Shown: positions 1 to 17,433 of the stretch, piece after piece
Layout of the letters: the number at the start of each line of letters is the position of its first letter
Numbering within the stretch: position 1 is the first letter of the stretch
Source of the DNA: Diatrype stigma
Taxonomy: Eukaryota > Ascomycota > Sordariomycetes > Xylariales > Diatrypaceae
Assembly (NCBI GenBank): GCA_022225965.2
Contig: JAKJXP020000013.1
Span: 186,001 to 250,000, forward strand
Length of the DNA stretch: 64,000 bases
Direction: 5' to 3'
Made by a program: the position numbers and the translations under genes
Notes under the pieces: generated by a model
Databases searched by the model: none
Told to the model about the DNA's origin: nothing
Seen by the model: only the letters and a program-made list of their open reading frames with translations

Positions 1-1779
1 AGTCGTTGTCTAGCATCGTTTCTGTTGCTGCTTTTCTTTTCTTTTGTATTTTTCCCCCGTCTTTCTTCGGGCCTCGTCCGCCAGAGGTGCTGTGTGAAGC
101 TAGTTCTCTGAATGCATCTAGTAGGTTGGAAAAAAAGCAATAGGGGTGCGCGCTTGGGAGGCAGTATTGAAGCACGCACTGTACCTGGTTATCAATGAAC
201 CAATGGCTGTTGGTGGCGGTTGGAGGCCGTCTAATGACTTGATATCGCTGGCCACTTCTTGGTAGAATGAACCAAGTACCGTCAAAAAGGGGTAAGCTGG
301 CACTTAGGTGTATAGGTAGGTGAGTTGATGTGGTACATATACTCAGTAATTGAATTGATCCCAAGGATGGATAAGTGGACGGATGGATAAAAGTTATCCT
401 TAATCCCACCGTGTACAAATTGGTTAGAAGCTTTCTGATATCTAATAGTTATTGGAGCTATCCTCCTTGATCTTGATTGATCATGTTCGCATTTGCCATC
501 TCGGCATCTTGTGGCAGGTGGGTGGGGCAGAGGACGTCATTCTCGATCTCAAACCACCAACCATCGCAGCCCATCGCAGCCCATCGCAGCCCATCGCAGC
601 CCATCGCAGCCCATCGCTTGCTGACCTTGGCCATTTACGCATCATCCACTTCACCGTACCACTGCCAATCGATACTGGCCTTTTCGCCTTTATCGTTCCC
701 ACTTGTGCTCAACCAACTCATGAAATAACGGAAGTAGGTAAGTTGAAATGTTTTACTTCTCATTTTTGCACAAAAGGAACTTCATTGCCGTTCGGCTGTA
801 TTACTCTACCACTTCCATCTTCTTCCTCTGCTCACTCACCACCATCTTCTCGTGCCTATCCTGACTTGTCCATCTCTTACCTAGGTACTTAAGTATGTAG
901 ACGATGTGCTCTCTCTCCCCTCTTTTCTACTCGGGTCGCGACGACAGCTTCATTCGATGTTTGGTAGCGCAAGTCGTCCCCCCCTTTTCGAGCGTATGTA
1001 CAAATGTCCCCTGTGGTTTTAGAGGCATATGTAGGCGATAAGTCTGCCCAGGTATGTAAGTAGGTATCCAGTAGGCGAGAAGGTCCCGTCTATCCCGTTG
1101 GCACATTTGCACACGCCCTCCCCCCTCCCCCCTCCCCTCCCGTTGCTGTCTATGCAATTTCGAAAAGCTTCACCTCTGGAAATCAAGCCGAGTCCTCACA
1201 AGACTCATGGTATAGTGAGTAGTGTAGCAGTAGTAGTGCAACATAGAATCAGGGGAATCCATCAGCCCCATCCATCCTTCCGTACTACCATCCATCCATC
1301 CACCCATCCAAAATGGAAACTTCAAAAAGACGTCGCAAAGGATACAACGGCCAGCCAGCCAGGCCAAGCCAATCCGTCCGTACACTCACCCAACACCGAC
1401 CGAGCCAAGTAAGTGGAAACTTGGCACAAACCAGCCCTGAAAAACCAGCCTTGTTGTTGCCTACCAGCCCGCCCCTCGATCCGTAATCGCGTCAAAGAGT
1501 AAAGGGGCGAGAAAGCCCATGCTTCGCAACTAAAAGGGACATGCAAGCATGGAAGTATAAAAAGATGTGATGTGAATATATGCAAATGTCGACTTGTAGG
1601 TATGGCATACGCGGGAAGAGGAAAACAAAAACATCATGAACCTCGTTATTATGTATCCGGTAGTAGAAGTATGTTGCTAACGCCAAAATCCCATATGCAC
1701 CAGAGCGCCGTACGCCAAGAACCGGAGGGAGATGACCAAAGCGACTACCGCAGGGGATGCAGAGAAACCTGGGAACGTC
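1..1779. other. Intergenic, no supported gene
   Basis: No open frame here looks like a conserved protein. It holds a 10-bp tandem repeat (562-617), pyrimidine-rich CT tracts around 1120-1140 and a CATC-rich stretch around 1266-1310. The left part should contain the 3' untranslated region of the minus-strand nudE gene. Confidence 0.6.
562..617. repeat. 10-bp tandem repeat, about 5.5 copies
   Basis: The unit CATCGCAGCC repeats perfectly about five and a half times. It is a simple minisatellite in intergenic DNA, and the short frames running through it are low-complexity artefacts. Confidence 0.9.
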
Positions 1780-3651
1780 CTAGTAAGTCTCTCCTAGGTC
1801 ACTTAATTTCCTGGCTCTACCGCCGTCTCTGGACAGACCACCGCTAGTGCGCCTGACCGCATGAGACGACGTCGATGCCGATGCTGCTGACGCTCCTCCG
1901 CTCATACGCCTGGGCAGCGGGATCGCACTAGGTCCCGGAATGCTGCTGGTAGAGCTGTCTGGATCGAATTTGCTGTAGGTCCCCCTCCGGCTCGGTGTTC
2001 GGTCATCGGGTATGCAGTAATCGTCCACCGCCTCGCTGATAGACTGAGAATGGCTGTGACTGTGCAGACTGCCACCGATAGAGCTCCTTGGGCGAAGGCC
2101 GAGTGGCGTCCTTGCCCCTGAGAAGCTGGTGCGAGACATGGGCCGGGCTATCTCCGTGCGGCTGGCAGGTCGCTCGGGTCTCGCCCACCCATTCGAGAGA
2201 CTAGCTCGACTGCTAGGCCGCGAGATGGATATGCCAGACGAATCTGGGTCGTAATGGCTGGTCCGGTTGGGTTGGGGACCAAAGGATAGGCGCGACACTC
2301 CGGACATGCTAAGTCGCGGTGCGTGCTTATGCGGGTTGTCGCGGCTAGCCAACGACTGTGAGGGCGTGTCCTCCGCACCTACCGAGGAAGTGGTTGAGCC
2401 AACCGTGCGTTTCCGAGAACGGACAGTAACCGTAGACGGGATATGCACTCCAATACCCGAGGATCTCGGTGATGCGCGCGGCGGCGTACAAGTGGGAGCT
2501 GGCAGCTTAGACCGCGCATTCTGGACGCGAGCCTCGAGACGCTGCATCTGCGCAGTGAGAGTGCGGATGTGAGTCAGGGAAGCCGACGGCGCACCCTTAT
2601 GCGGACTGGTGCGGTGGGTAGTCGTACGCGCCGGTGCAGGTGCACTCTTCGTGATGGTAACAGAGCGCATACCGGGCGGTGGCATGTTCGGAATGGAAGT
2701 CTTTGGTTTGGGTGTAATTGTTCGGTCCATCGAAGGGAGTCTCGATTTCTTCCTGAGTGTTGGCGCAGGCGTCCTTAGTCTAGAAGCTGGCCTGGGAAGA
2801 GTAGAAGAGGCATCGGACATGGGCGGCGACGGTGGCTCGTTCGGAATAGTGTCCTTGCTAGCCGGCGGCAAGGAGACGTCGTCGGGAGGCGTGGCGATGA
2901 GCGGCGAGCTCGCTGTTGATCTCGGCGAGTTCTCAAACGTGGGTGACTCGGGAATAGATATATCGGTGGATATAGTAGACAGGTGGCGATCCTCCGACTT
3001 CTTGATCTTGCCTTGCATAATTTCGGCTTCGACCTTGAGATCCGACAGTTCCTCCCGTAGCCTCTGCGCCTCTATCCGTAATCGTTCTCGCTCTTGTTCT
3101 CCTATCTTGATCTCCTCCTCCATCATGACCGATCTCTCGATGGCGACATTGTATTTCGACTCCAGGTCCTCGAGTGACGAAGTGGTGTTGCGCGCCTGTC
3201 TTTCAAAGTCATCATTGGCAACTTCGATATCGCGTAGTCTGAGTTGCAGTGTCCGGTTGGCGTCACGAAGGGTGGTAATTTCCTTTTCCAACCCGTTCTG
3301 TGCCGCGTTGGCCTCTGCCTTAGCTTTCCTGCATTTTTCCTGCAGATGGGTAGTCAGCGCTTACTCGGTCCTTTCAACCGTAGATCCTAGGTATGTTTCG
3401 GGTTCGTAGCCTCTCCTTACCTTCCACTCGTCCACCTCGAATTGCAATGTTTCGGCCTTCTGCACCAACTCGCGCTGTCGCTTATCTGCAGCGTCTAGAT
3501 CCTTCTCGAGTTCTGCTTCTAGCTCATGACTCGATTCGCGGAATTCGGCAAGCTCGTCAGCCAACTGTTCGTACTGCCTCTTGTACCAGGCAATGGACTC
3601 CTCGTTGGTAGCCATCTCGCCTGGCGGCGACGAGGGTGGTTCCGTCATCAT
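1780..3651 (-). CDS. nudE: Nuclear distribution protein nudE homologue
   Basis: NudE/Nde1 proteins are coiled-coil adaptors that bind LIS1 and cytoplasmic dynein, and support nuclear migration and hyphal growth. CDS exons are 3651-3421 and 3339-1780, with an 81-nt intron (GTAAGG donor at 3420, CTGCAG acceptor ending at 3340). The product is 596 residues, close to the fungal family length. Residues ~14-195 form a long charged coiled coil containing the family motif [16 protein letters not shown] and the block [14 protein letters not shown]. Residues ~196-596 are a Ser/Pro/Arg-rich disordered tail ending in KLSDLGETY. The chosen start is the first of two adjacent ATGs. The frame stays open upstream to an acceptor-like CAG at ~3721, reading [17 protein letters not shown], so an extra 5' coding exon is possible. 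Confidence 0.93.
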
Positions 3652-6600
3652 GTCCGCTGTTTCGTAAATGTTGTCCGGGGTGTAGTATTCCGATGGCTGA
3701 TATGCGCGACGCCCATGTACCTGTCAAAGCGTCGCGACAGGTATCGAAGTAAGTAAACAGGTGGATACCACTAGCAAGGAGAGCTAGTAATGGCGAGGTG
3801 GTAGGGAGGCGAAGAGCCTCATTGAGCGGTGAGCGCCGAGGAGTTGGAGAGACACGAGTTGATTATAATGAGTACTCTTGTATTTGGCGATGGTGATGGT
3901 ATTCGTTGGTCGGTCGTCGCAAAGTGAGAAGAAAGGAGGTTATTAGGTAAAAAGATAGGCCGAGAGTGAAGTAGAAGGTATGATCGAGGCCGTAATCGCG
4001 AGAAAGTATAAAGAAGGATGAAGAGTGCAGCCTGCCATGAGGTCGACATTGTTAGCCTTTCCTTCTATCTTACTTCATTTGACTCACTTTTTCATTCGAT
4101 AATTCACGGGGGAGGGGGAGCAAACAAGAACACGACCCATGCCCTATAATACAATTATTGTGACAGCGCAGCGTCATGTCTTTATTTCCGTGCCCGTCAT
4201 GAGTTTCGCTGCTTATTGAAGGCGCGCAAGAGATAGCAGGACATACCGTTCAATGATATGAGTGAGTGAATGCGAATTTGAAGAAATGCGGTACAAATGA
4301 AAAGTTCGGTGGGCTCCCGTCGCAAGGTAAATTCGTATCTCCGGCTGGTGATGGTTGTTGTTGCTGTTGTTGTTCGTAATCGTTCGTCGTAGTACTTGTC
4401 GTCGGTCGAATCCGGCGATTTAGCTGACTTACCTTGGCCCTTACCGTCTGTCGTCGTAGTCGTCGTCGTCGTGGATGTTGAAGGGCCCCGACGGTGGCGA
4501 TATGGCGGTGGCGGTGGTGTTTGGTGTTGATGGTGTCGGGTCGGGGTTGTTGATGTTGATTGTTATCGGGTCGGGAATGGAGGTGAACCGTGAACCTCCA
4601 CGCACTACCTGCACACACCCTAAACCCTGACCTGCCTGACACCCTGCTGCCACCCTACCACCACAGTGGGCATGCAGGCACCCAAGCACCCAAGCACCCA
4701 CCCCTCCAGCCACTCACTCACTACCAATGTAGAATAGTTGGGTATGTAGGTACTGCATAGTGTAGGTAGTGACGAGTCGTGTAGTTACTGGTTAGTTACG
4801 AATCGTGTAGTTACGCACCATATAGCTGCCGCAGAGTACATCGACTATATCCAATTACTATTTGGCTACATCTACGACATACATGTATGATCCGGCTCTG
4901 ACTCTGCCATTCGCTGCAAGTGTTTGTGTCTCCCAGGTTGCTGTCCAACAGCCAGCCCGTCTGCCCGTCTGCCAGTCAGCCAGTCAGCCAGTCCACCAGT
5001 CCACCACCCGTTGCGCCCGTTTCGCCCGCTTGGGGATACGTACTAGCTGGACTACTAGTACTAGGTAGTTGCAGGTGGCATTCCGTGGTTGCTGCTGCCC
5101 AATGATGGGCGTCCTTTCCAGCCTTCGCCTTGAGCTGGCATACTGCGCTATCCCCGGATCGGCCAAGTGGCTACCATGGGCAACACATTGCACATTAGCA
5201 CAAACTATAACAGCTGCTAGACGGACCAGACGGACGCATGGGCGCACCTATGTACCTATGTACCGTAGGTAGCTGGCCGCGATAACCCCGCAGCCATGCG
5301 CTGCACACGGCCATCTGCAGCAGTTCGATGCACCTGGATTTGCCATCCATGAACCCGTCCTGTACGATGGCTGCTCGTTGCCACTACTGGGCTAGTAGTC
5401 TGCGATGTAAACAAACCTCCAACTTCCCCTCCGTCATCCATATGCATACCTAGTATCAGCTGGACGGTAACAATGGCATACCTAGCAGCGCCTAGGTAGG
5501 ACAGATAATATTGGCTATATGATAGTTAGGGAGGGACGGCGAGGAGAGCATTTCGCTTCGGATTCTTGCGCCAAAGATCCAACACGATGGCCACGTCTCT
5601 TCTTCAGACATGGCATGCGCAGGCATTAACGATAGACTGAACATGAGACAGATCTTGATTAGCCGGCATTGTGGAGCATGACACCTCCCAAATTATACCC
5701 AAATATCGATGTTTCAGGTCTAACTATAACCAGAAGTCGTGGTCCAAGAGCGTGCATGCTTAGCATATAGCCTGGCACTAATATACCGGTATATACACCT
5801 CCTAAGTGCCTACCTACAAGGGAGTCGGGGAGTTCCAAGGTCGGTCTACGGGTAGTATGCGCGTGGTCTGGTAAGATCTATAACGATCATGCAGCAATCC
5901 CAACAACCGCCATAGCGCAAGCAGCTTCATCAGGATCGGGCAAACGAAATAAACAATTGGCATCTTCCTACCTTATATCCGGGCGGACGTGTATCATATG
6001 GGGATAATGCCTATTAGCCGTAGTCGATAGTTGATAGTCGATTGTCGACAGTCAATGGTCAATGGCATTGTGCCCATCGCCCGCCTGTCAGTGTAGCATG
6101 TGAACAACACGGTAACGACTAAGTATTCAGCTGACCTGTCCATTCCCGATTTCAATCCACCGCACACGCAGACACGTCAAGAGGCCCCATATATGACCGA
6201 TCTCGACTGCACTACAACTGCGTATGATCTGAGGTGGAGACGGGATGCAACCGAGCATGCGCACAGAACAGAACACCGCGATGAGATATGTAGGCTATAT
6301 GTAGCATCTGCTGCTGCAGCAAGTTGTCAGTCGAACACCTAACAAATATCCTAAATCAACATCCCATCCTCCCTCCCCCCCTCCTCAAATGCCGATGCAA
6401 AATCGTGAGTCATATTGAATTGACGACATCCCGATTTAGCGTGCTGAGTCGTAAGATGATGACCCGGTGCTTCAATTGTCGCAGCATTCAGCCTGTATAA
6501 TTGTCGTCGGGCACGAATTGCCCTTGCTACATCGCTAGCAGCTGGAGGAGACCGAGATATAAGACTCAGAGGTAAAACCCTGGATCTGTATGTTCGATCG

Positions 6601-7199
6601 GAAAAGGAAGTGGATGAAGACCCCTAGGCTTATTAGGCGTCAATTGGTCACCGCCTCAATTTCATCGACTAGTCCTCCATTGTCCAATGAGATAAGCCGC
6701 ACTACATTTTCAGCTTACCACTGAGTTGCAGCTTTCTTGGTTGTGATAACCTCACGTGTCTCAGCTGGACATAACCGAAGAAGGGCATGCCTGCCTAGGA
6801 AATTCATGTTACTGAAGGGATCAGTTGCTTGAGGACAGTAGTCGCCTCATGCCATGCCGTTGAGAAGGCCACTCACCAGTCTAGAACAGCATTCTATGTA
6901 AGGTCAAGATGCTCTACATAGTATGAGTAGGTGGTGTAGAGGCGATTTGCCTACAGATATATGCTGTGAACCGTTACGAGGCAGCCCCCTCAGGATATGA
7001 CACGAGCTGATCAGCTTGGTGGCAGCTGGTAATGATACATGGCCCAAGTAGGAGTGCTCCAAAACATACGTCCTAGTACCAATCCAAGCAAGCGCATCAG
7101 CCCCTTACGATATTATTGCACGTGAACATCTCATCTCTCACGTTGCATGGCCGTGCAACTCCAGCCCAGCCACTAAAACCAAGCCCGCCGGTAACGATA
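3652..7199. other. Intergenic; nudE 5' region, no other supported gene
   Basis: The first ~1 kb should hold the nudE promoter and 5' leader. It contains GTT/GTC trinucleotide runs (about 4345-4380 and 4450-4475). The rest shows only short non-conserved frames, TAGGTA-type microsatellite scraps and small imperfect repeats of GTCGATAG type near 6020-6060. Confidence 0.55.
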
Positions 7200-8348
7200 T
7201 CAGTCCTCGAGGCGCCTTGCCGGCCCCTTTGGGCTTCGCTCGATATTGATGAGCACCGCCACTCTCCTAAATAAAGGAACCTTCTCCTGTGGCCTTTCAG
7301 ACTGCCATTTCTCGATGAGTCCTTCGCGAAACTGGGGCCATTTCAGTCCACAACGGCCTCGGATATCTTGCGGGCGGTAGTCCTCAAAGAACCAGTTCTG
7401 ACCGTCGTAGTCGTCTTTGGTCTTCGGGCATTCAGTGTCGACGGTCCCCTCGAGATTCTCAATGTCAACTACATCGTACGGGCTGTCGCGCGGTATCTGA
7501 TGCGCGGAAGCAGACGGGGCGGGCATATCCACTACGCCAAGTAGCGGTATCATATCCACGACGAATGACAGCGAGCGTAGCTTCGGGTACACGCGCGGAT
7601 CAAAGAGGTCGGGAATGACGCTTCCTAGGGCTCCCTGAAAATCTTCGAGAAAGACGTGCTGCACGACGCTGTCCAGGTGCTGGTAATCGGGATCCTGGCC
7701 CGAGATTATCCAGGCGGGCCGTATGAACGTGTCGCGGGCGGAGTCAAACCAGGTCCATTCCCTCCTATACGAAGCTGGCGGCTCTCTTTCCAACATGCCA
7801 GCAAAGGTCTGGGCTCCGTGCTGAACAGCCCTGAACCCGGCATTCCGTACGGCGATAGCCCGAGCCTCCTGGCAGACTTGAGATACAGCTGGGGGGGAGT
7901 GCTTCGATTCCATGTCGAGCAGTGCATCTGAGTCGAAGTCATCGAGGCCGTCATCGACTTCGCCCCAGTCCTCCCTCCGTTCCACACGCACGAACCTGCG
8001 AGGAAGAGCAAGATCCCAAATCCGGAACCTGATCTCGGGCGGGAGCTTCGTGAAGTAGGTGAAGCGGGGCACGGTGTTTGCAATCCGGCGCATGGTCGTT
8101 ATCTCCTTCCGCAAAAAGGCGTTCTCCTTTACCAGGTGTCTTTGCTTGGTGGAGAGATCATCAGTCTGGACGACAAGCTCGTCTACGGTGAGCTTCAGAT
8201 GCCTCTGATCGAGGGACATGCGCTCGATGATCTTCAGGGCCTTGTTCTCCCGTTGCAGGATCAAACGTAGGAGCCCTCGGTCGTCCAAACGATCCATGTC
8301 TTCCTCGTCTCTGAGGTCGCGGGGTGTTCTATGCATAGGGTCACCCAT
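7200..8348 (-). CDS. 2EXR-domain protein with N-terminal coiled coil
   Basis: A single-exon 382-residue protein. Residues ~25-90 are a leucine- and charge-rich coiled coil (KALKIIERMSLDQRHLKLTV onward). Residues ~96-120 read FTYFTKLPPEIRFRIWDLAL, the start of the fungal 2EXR domain, a poorly understood F-box-like module expanded in filamentous ascomycetes. It continues through SPPAVSQVCQEARAIAV to about residue 220, then LRSLSFVVDMI. The remaining C-terminal part is acidic and ends with a basic stretch. No signal peptide or membrane segment is visible, so it is probably cytoplasmic or nuclear. Function is unknown, and proteins of this class are often lineage-specific. The start is the first ATG of the frame; a second ATG lies four codons downstream. 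Confidence 0.85.
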   Translation of the reverse strand: MGDPMHRTPRDLRDEEDMDRLDDRGLLRLILQRENKALKIIERMSLDQRHLKLTVDELVVQTDDLSTKQRHLVKENAFLRKEITTMRRIANTVPRFTYFTKLPPEIRFRIWDLALPRRFVRVERREDWGEVDDGLDDFDSDALLDMESKHSPPAVSQVCQEARAIAVRNAGFRAVQHGAQTFAGMLEREPPASYRREWTWFDSARDTFIRPAWIISGQDPDYQHLDSVVQHVFLEDFQGALGSVIPDLFDPRVYPKLRSLSFVVDMIPLLGVVDMPAPSASAHQIPRDSPYDVVDIENLEGTVDTECPKTKDDYDGQNWFFEDYRPQDIRGRCGLKWPQFREGLIEKWQSERPQEKVPLFRRVAVLINIERSPKGPARRLED

Positions 8349-13255
<4,907 letters not shown>

Positions 13256-13807
13256 TCAGCGCGGTGCACGAGGGACACCAAAACCACCATGGCGGCGGAG
13301 ACGTCGCAACAGTGACCTTTCCTCCGAAGCTATCAAGTATTTACCATCAGCCATCATGCCCACCTGAACGGATCTGCTTTCCTGCTGCTACTTTGCTTTG
13401 CTCAACTTACAGGGGTTCTCAAAAGCAACGGGCTGATCATACGCGTTGATCGCATTCGTCGTCTCGGATGTCACGACGACAGCCATGACGTTGCCGGGGT
13501 CGCTGTAGTCCATGCGGAAGGCGGTGACCTGGAGGGTGTAGGTGCCCGAGTATGAAAGGGACAGATCCGGGAAGACGGCGTATTCCAGGGCCGTGCGACT
13601 GGCGGCGGCCTGGCTGTCACCGATGGGCTGCTTGTTCTTCGCCAGTGTGCCCTCGAGCTGGCTCTCCATGACGCGGCCGTAGGGGTCGAGCAGCGATACC
13701 TGCACAAAGTCGTAACCCGCATCCGCTCCCGAGCTGATCACGAGGGGCGGGTAGATGACCCTCCCGACTTGGACTTGGCTCGGGGGCTGGACTGCAATGG
13801 TGATCAT
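13256..13807 (-). CDS. Minimal velvet-domain protein
   Basis: Exons are 13807-13411 and 13329-13256. The intron is 81 nt (GTAAGT donor at 13410, TTGATAG acceptor ending at 13330, CTGAT-like branch site) and phase is kept across it. The product is 156 residues. It has the velvet-family layout: ITIAVQPPSQVQVGR at the N-terminus, PPLVISS, a central ESQLEGTLA block, ALEYAVFPDLSLSYSGTYTL, a strand ending VTAFRMDY, then a basic C-terminus SLLRRLRRHGGFGVPRAPR that matches the usual velvet ending and supports the splice. Velvet proteins are NF-kB-like fungal regulators of development and secondary metabolism that act as dimers. This one is little more than the domain, with no long disordered arms. 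The start sits in a CCACCATGA context. Role is inferred from the fold only. Confidence 0.8.
13330..13410 (-). other. Intron of the velvet-domain gene
   Basis: An 81-nt intron with a perfect GTAAGT donor and TAG acceptor. Without it, the frame would end in an unrelated CKLSKAK tail. With it, the product gains the basic velvet-type C-terminus. Confidence 0.78.
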
Positions 13808-16800
13808 GGTGGACAGGTAACTAACTGGCGAGCGGGCTTTTATCTAGGGGTAGGTTGATGAGGGTTCTGGTTGGCCTTCCTTCGCAAATCTAGAATGACT
13901 TTCTTGTTTACACAAGTTTGAAAGAGGACGGAGTATATGCTGCTGCTGGTGCTTCTGCCAGTTCAACAACTTCACCACGCCTCGATCGAGCAAAGATATC
14001 TAGCCTTTTAAACTTGGGACCAAGTCACACCGGCCTCCACTCCCCCATTCTCTTCTCCCGGTTTGCTTTTTCTCCCCCCTTTTATTCAGAACTCAGGGCT
14101 TCAACCGCGCATCTGACACATGGGGTCACAAAGTGATGAAGCGACTGGCTATCATCCAAGGACTGGCGTGCACCTTGTTACTCGTATTGTATTCTTTGAA
14201 GAAGAAAAAAAGAAGCAAAGGTCTTATAAGTTTTGTCATATGAGAGGGCTTCGATCTCTACAGAAAAGACGTGTGTTACTTTCCTTAGCCTCAATCGGTA
14301 ACACAATACCGTCAGCATTCCACATTGTTAGCCAAGACCTTTCTTTTCAACTGGCAAATTCTTCGACCATGTTGGCATTTTTCACATCCCTTTCGTGCAT
14401 CCTTGACGAGTGCGCCCTCCCCCCCGGCCGGGAGGAGAGTGGTGGTGGGCATATAGTGGGGGCCCAACATAGACCCCCCTGACCCTGTTCTACAAAAAGA
14501 GGTGAGCATTTCGCAAAGGTGTACTGAAAGGGGGGCTTGGGTGGGAAAGTTGGGGGGTTGTGGCTTTCACGCACATGTATCGTATACTTTACCCATCGTG
14601 TACTTCAAAAGTCGCGATGCGATGCGATGCGATGCGATGGAAGTGCAATGGAAGGCATCAGAAATCGTGGTTGGATGCATCACTGCCTGAGTAGAGGCAA
14701 TCCTTGCGTTGAGTAATCAAATATGCCCTACTGTGGCTGCAGGGTAGTTATAAGTTAGTAGGACGTTTTTGTTTTGTTTCGGCACATTTGAGCGGACGAG
14801 AAGGGCTTGAATTGGCTAGACAATGAGGCATAGAAATAGTGACGGGAACGACTCGTTCCGTGGAATAGTATTAAGACACGCAATGAGGCTGTCAAGAGCA
14901 TTGGTTTCGCTGCTACAGATTACGTTGCATTTAGAGATAAGTACCGATCGCATGAGGAGCAGGGGGGGTTAAGCTTACCGGACTGCTGGGACGGGGGGGT
15001 TGTGCCAGGGGGCGGGGACTATGACAAGGGGGTCTGAGAAGGGCTGACGACCAATCATGAAAATCTCATAGTGACTCGGATCCCGTAACTTTCGAACGGA
15101 CGACAAATTTCAGCGAGGGGAGAATGAGCGGAGCAGGAGTAATAACTTTCAGGATGCTTGAGGCTTGCCATGTATTCTTCCAGGTACTATTTAGCCATAA
15201 TCAATTATATCATTCAGGGCCTTGTACCCATTTTTCTTCTCTTTTGAAGCCCTACGATCGTGAAATACCCCGTTTCGTTTCATCTTTCGATCTTCGGTTG
15301 ATTGTGGCGTCTGACATGCTTAGCTTAGGGATCGATGCACCTACTGGCCTTGTCCCCTGTGGCTCAGTTCTAGAAGGAGAACATAGATGATAGGACCAGC
15401 TCCTCGGCCTTCCCTACAAGAAGAAGTGATACAACAAAATGGTATTTCTTCGACGAATGAGCTCGTGGCCCCGGCGACGGCTTGCCGTGTTGGTTGTCTT
15501 TGCGTCTCGGCATCGACAAGGCGACATTTGGAATACTACCCAATACCAATCAGACCAACCACTGCTATCCATCCCAAGGTTTTCTGTAGCATTCTTCGCA
15601 GCCAAGGTGCAGTCGTAGCCCACAAAGCCTTGTCGTACGTAATAGTCGGCATATGTCTTAAGTCCCAACCCGCGTTGAAGCCCGGTGATAGGTACATATG
15701 CACATGCGTACGTAAGAATGACTCTCTTGCGGGCGGCTATATCTCTATTGCGGTTATTCCCTTCGGCTGTCTACGAACAGGAGTTCTGCAGACGGTAGCT
15801 TAGGTATTCCCCAGCAGAATATGCCCTGTAATATCTCCACCTTGGGATCATGCGACCCTTTCAGCGAGCCTCAATCAACTCCGTGAGACGAATTTTTACT
15901 ACGCCCTGAACATGAACGTCGTGTAGTTTGCTTCTCAGTTCCTGAACGGATGAGGCTGATTTTGTTAGGGTAACCCGGGTACGGCTTCCTTGTCGGGTGT
16001 AATTCATTACCAACAAGGTTATGGCGGCCCAGGTTGACAACTGTCGATTCTTTTCGTAGATCATGTCTCCAGCCGGAGTTGGCTTATCCGGCAGGTAGAT
16101 CCGGTGTATGCTTGTCTTAGATCAAATCTCTGGGCGAACTACTAGTGCAGGAGAATCGTCTAGTGCCCCCCTATCAGAGGGACCCTATGATGCCTATGGG
16201 ATTTGCCTTACTATAACAAGCCGCACCATCTCCGCAAGTCAAAACCAAGAGAAGAATTAGAAGGGTGATCGACCCGCACCCAAAGACATAGTAGGTTGCG
16301 TAGGTAGGTACTTGAGGATACGTAGAGTGATCAGTGACATAGATGACTTTCGTAAGAAACCAGAAAGAACAATGCAAGAAGACGCCCTTGACAAATTCCA
16401 ACAAAAGGGATAGAAGTTACGGATGCAAAAATAGGCCGCGATAGTGAATACTCCCAAACTTAAGTGAGTATCTGAACAAGGTTAGGCCTTGGGAAAATTC
16501 GCTATTATATCCCAGACTAAGCGCTATGTGAATACTGCGAGACTTGCATAATCCCAAAGCCTTGCTGCCCAAGAGACAGGCAGTGATGGGGATGACGCTC
16601 AGCTCTTGGCTAAGGCTATCCAAGCGGATTGCAGCCTACGATAACAAACAATGCCAAGGGAAATCTGTGGATGGAAATGCAGATAGACTGTAGACTTTGT
16701 CTAAGTTTGGCCTTACACGATCTCCATAGAGTTCTACATGTATGTAAGCCGTCTCCGTATAGGAAGCTGTTGCGAAGATCTGGTCAAGGTAGAAAGAATA

Positions 16801-17433
16801 CTTGCAAAATGCGTACGTAAAGGATTCTCTATGTTTGACGTCAGGTTCCTTCGGGCGGTATATATATTGTATACGCCTGAGAAACCACGACAACCTTTCA
16901 CTTCCTGCATATATCATCAGAAACTCGCAAACCAAGGCCATGTGGAAAGAATAATGGAATACAATCAAGGAGATTGCAGTCTATGAACTCGTGAGAACGA
17001 AGCTATCCACTAGTTTCAGGTGACATAATTTACCCTGGACCGTCGTCAAGGCGGCAGGTGACACGATTGACTCTCATCTTAGCCATCATGGGTGACATGT
17101 GTGAGCGACTTGCATTTCAGCTTCGTCTATAGGGTTTGATCGAGATTCCGGTATAGAAGCCAGCAAAACAACCAAAGCTGGTTAATACGAGCTATGTTGA
17201 CACATGCAGTTGCTCGTGAGAACTAATGTACATGTATAGAGTACGAGTAGATGCCAGTTGCTTGGGGTTTTGGAGTAGCGCCTATTATGTGTCTGTTGCA
17301 CCGCATTGGCCTCTGAATATCGAGTCGAGTGGAGTGGGTGTCTCTGAGTCTCTGAATGGCGGCCTCAGCAAATATTCCCGGCCACCGGCGGCCTTTTTGA
17401 ACTTCTTTCTCCCCCGAACCCGTCGGTCCTGCT
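13808..17433. other. Intergenic, no supported gene
   Basis: Only short frames without recognisable domains. It includes a GCGAT pentamer run (14615-14640) and several G-rich stretches (14950-15030). The first few hundred bases must contain the velvet gene promoter. Confidence 0.5.

Noticed and set aside
15414..15668. Minus-strand 84-codon frame starting KTYADYYVRQGF
   Set aside because: No signal peptide, too few cysteines for a small secreted protein, no family match recognised.
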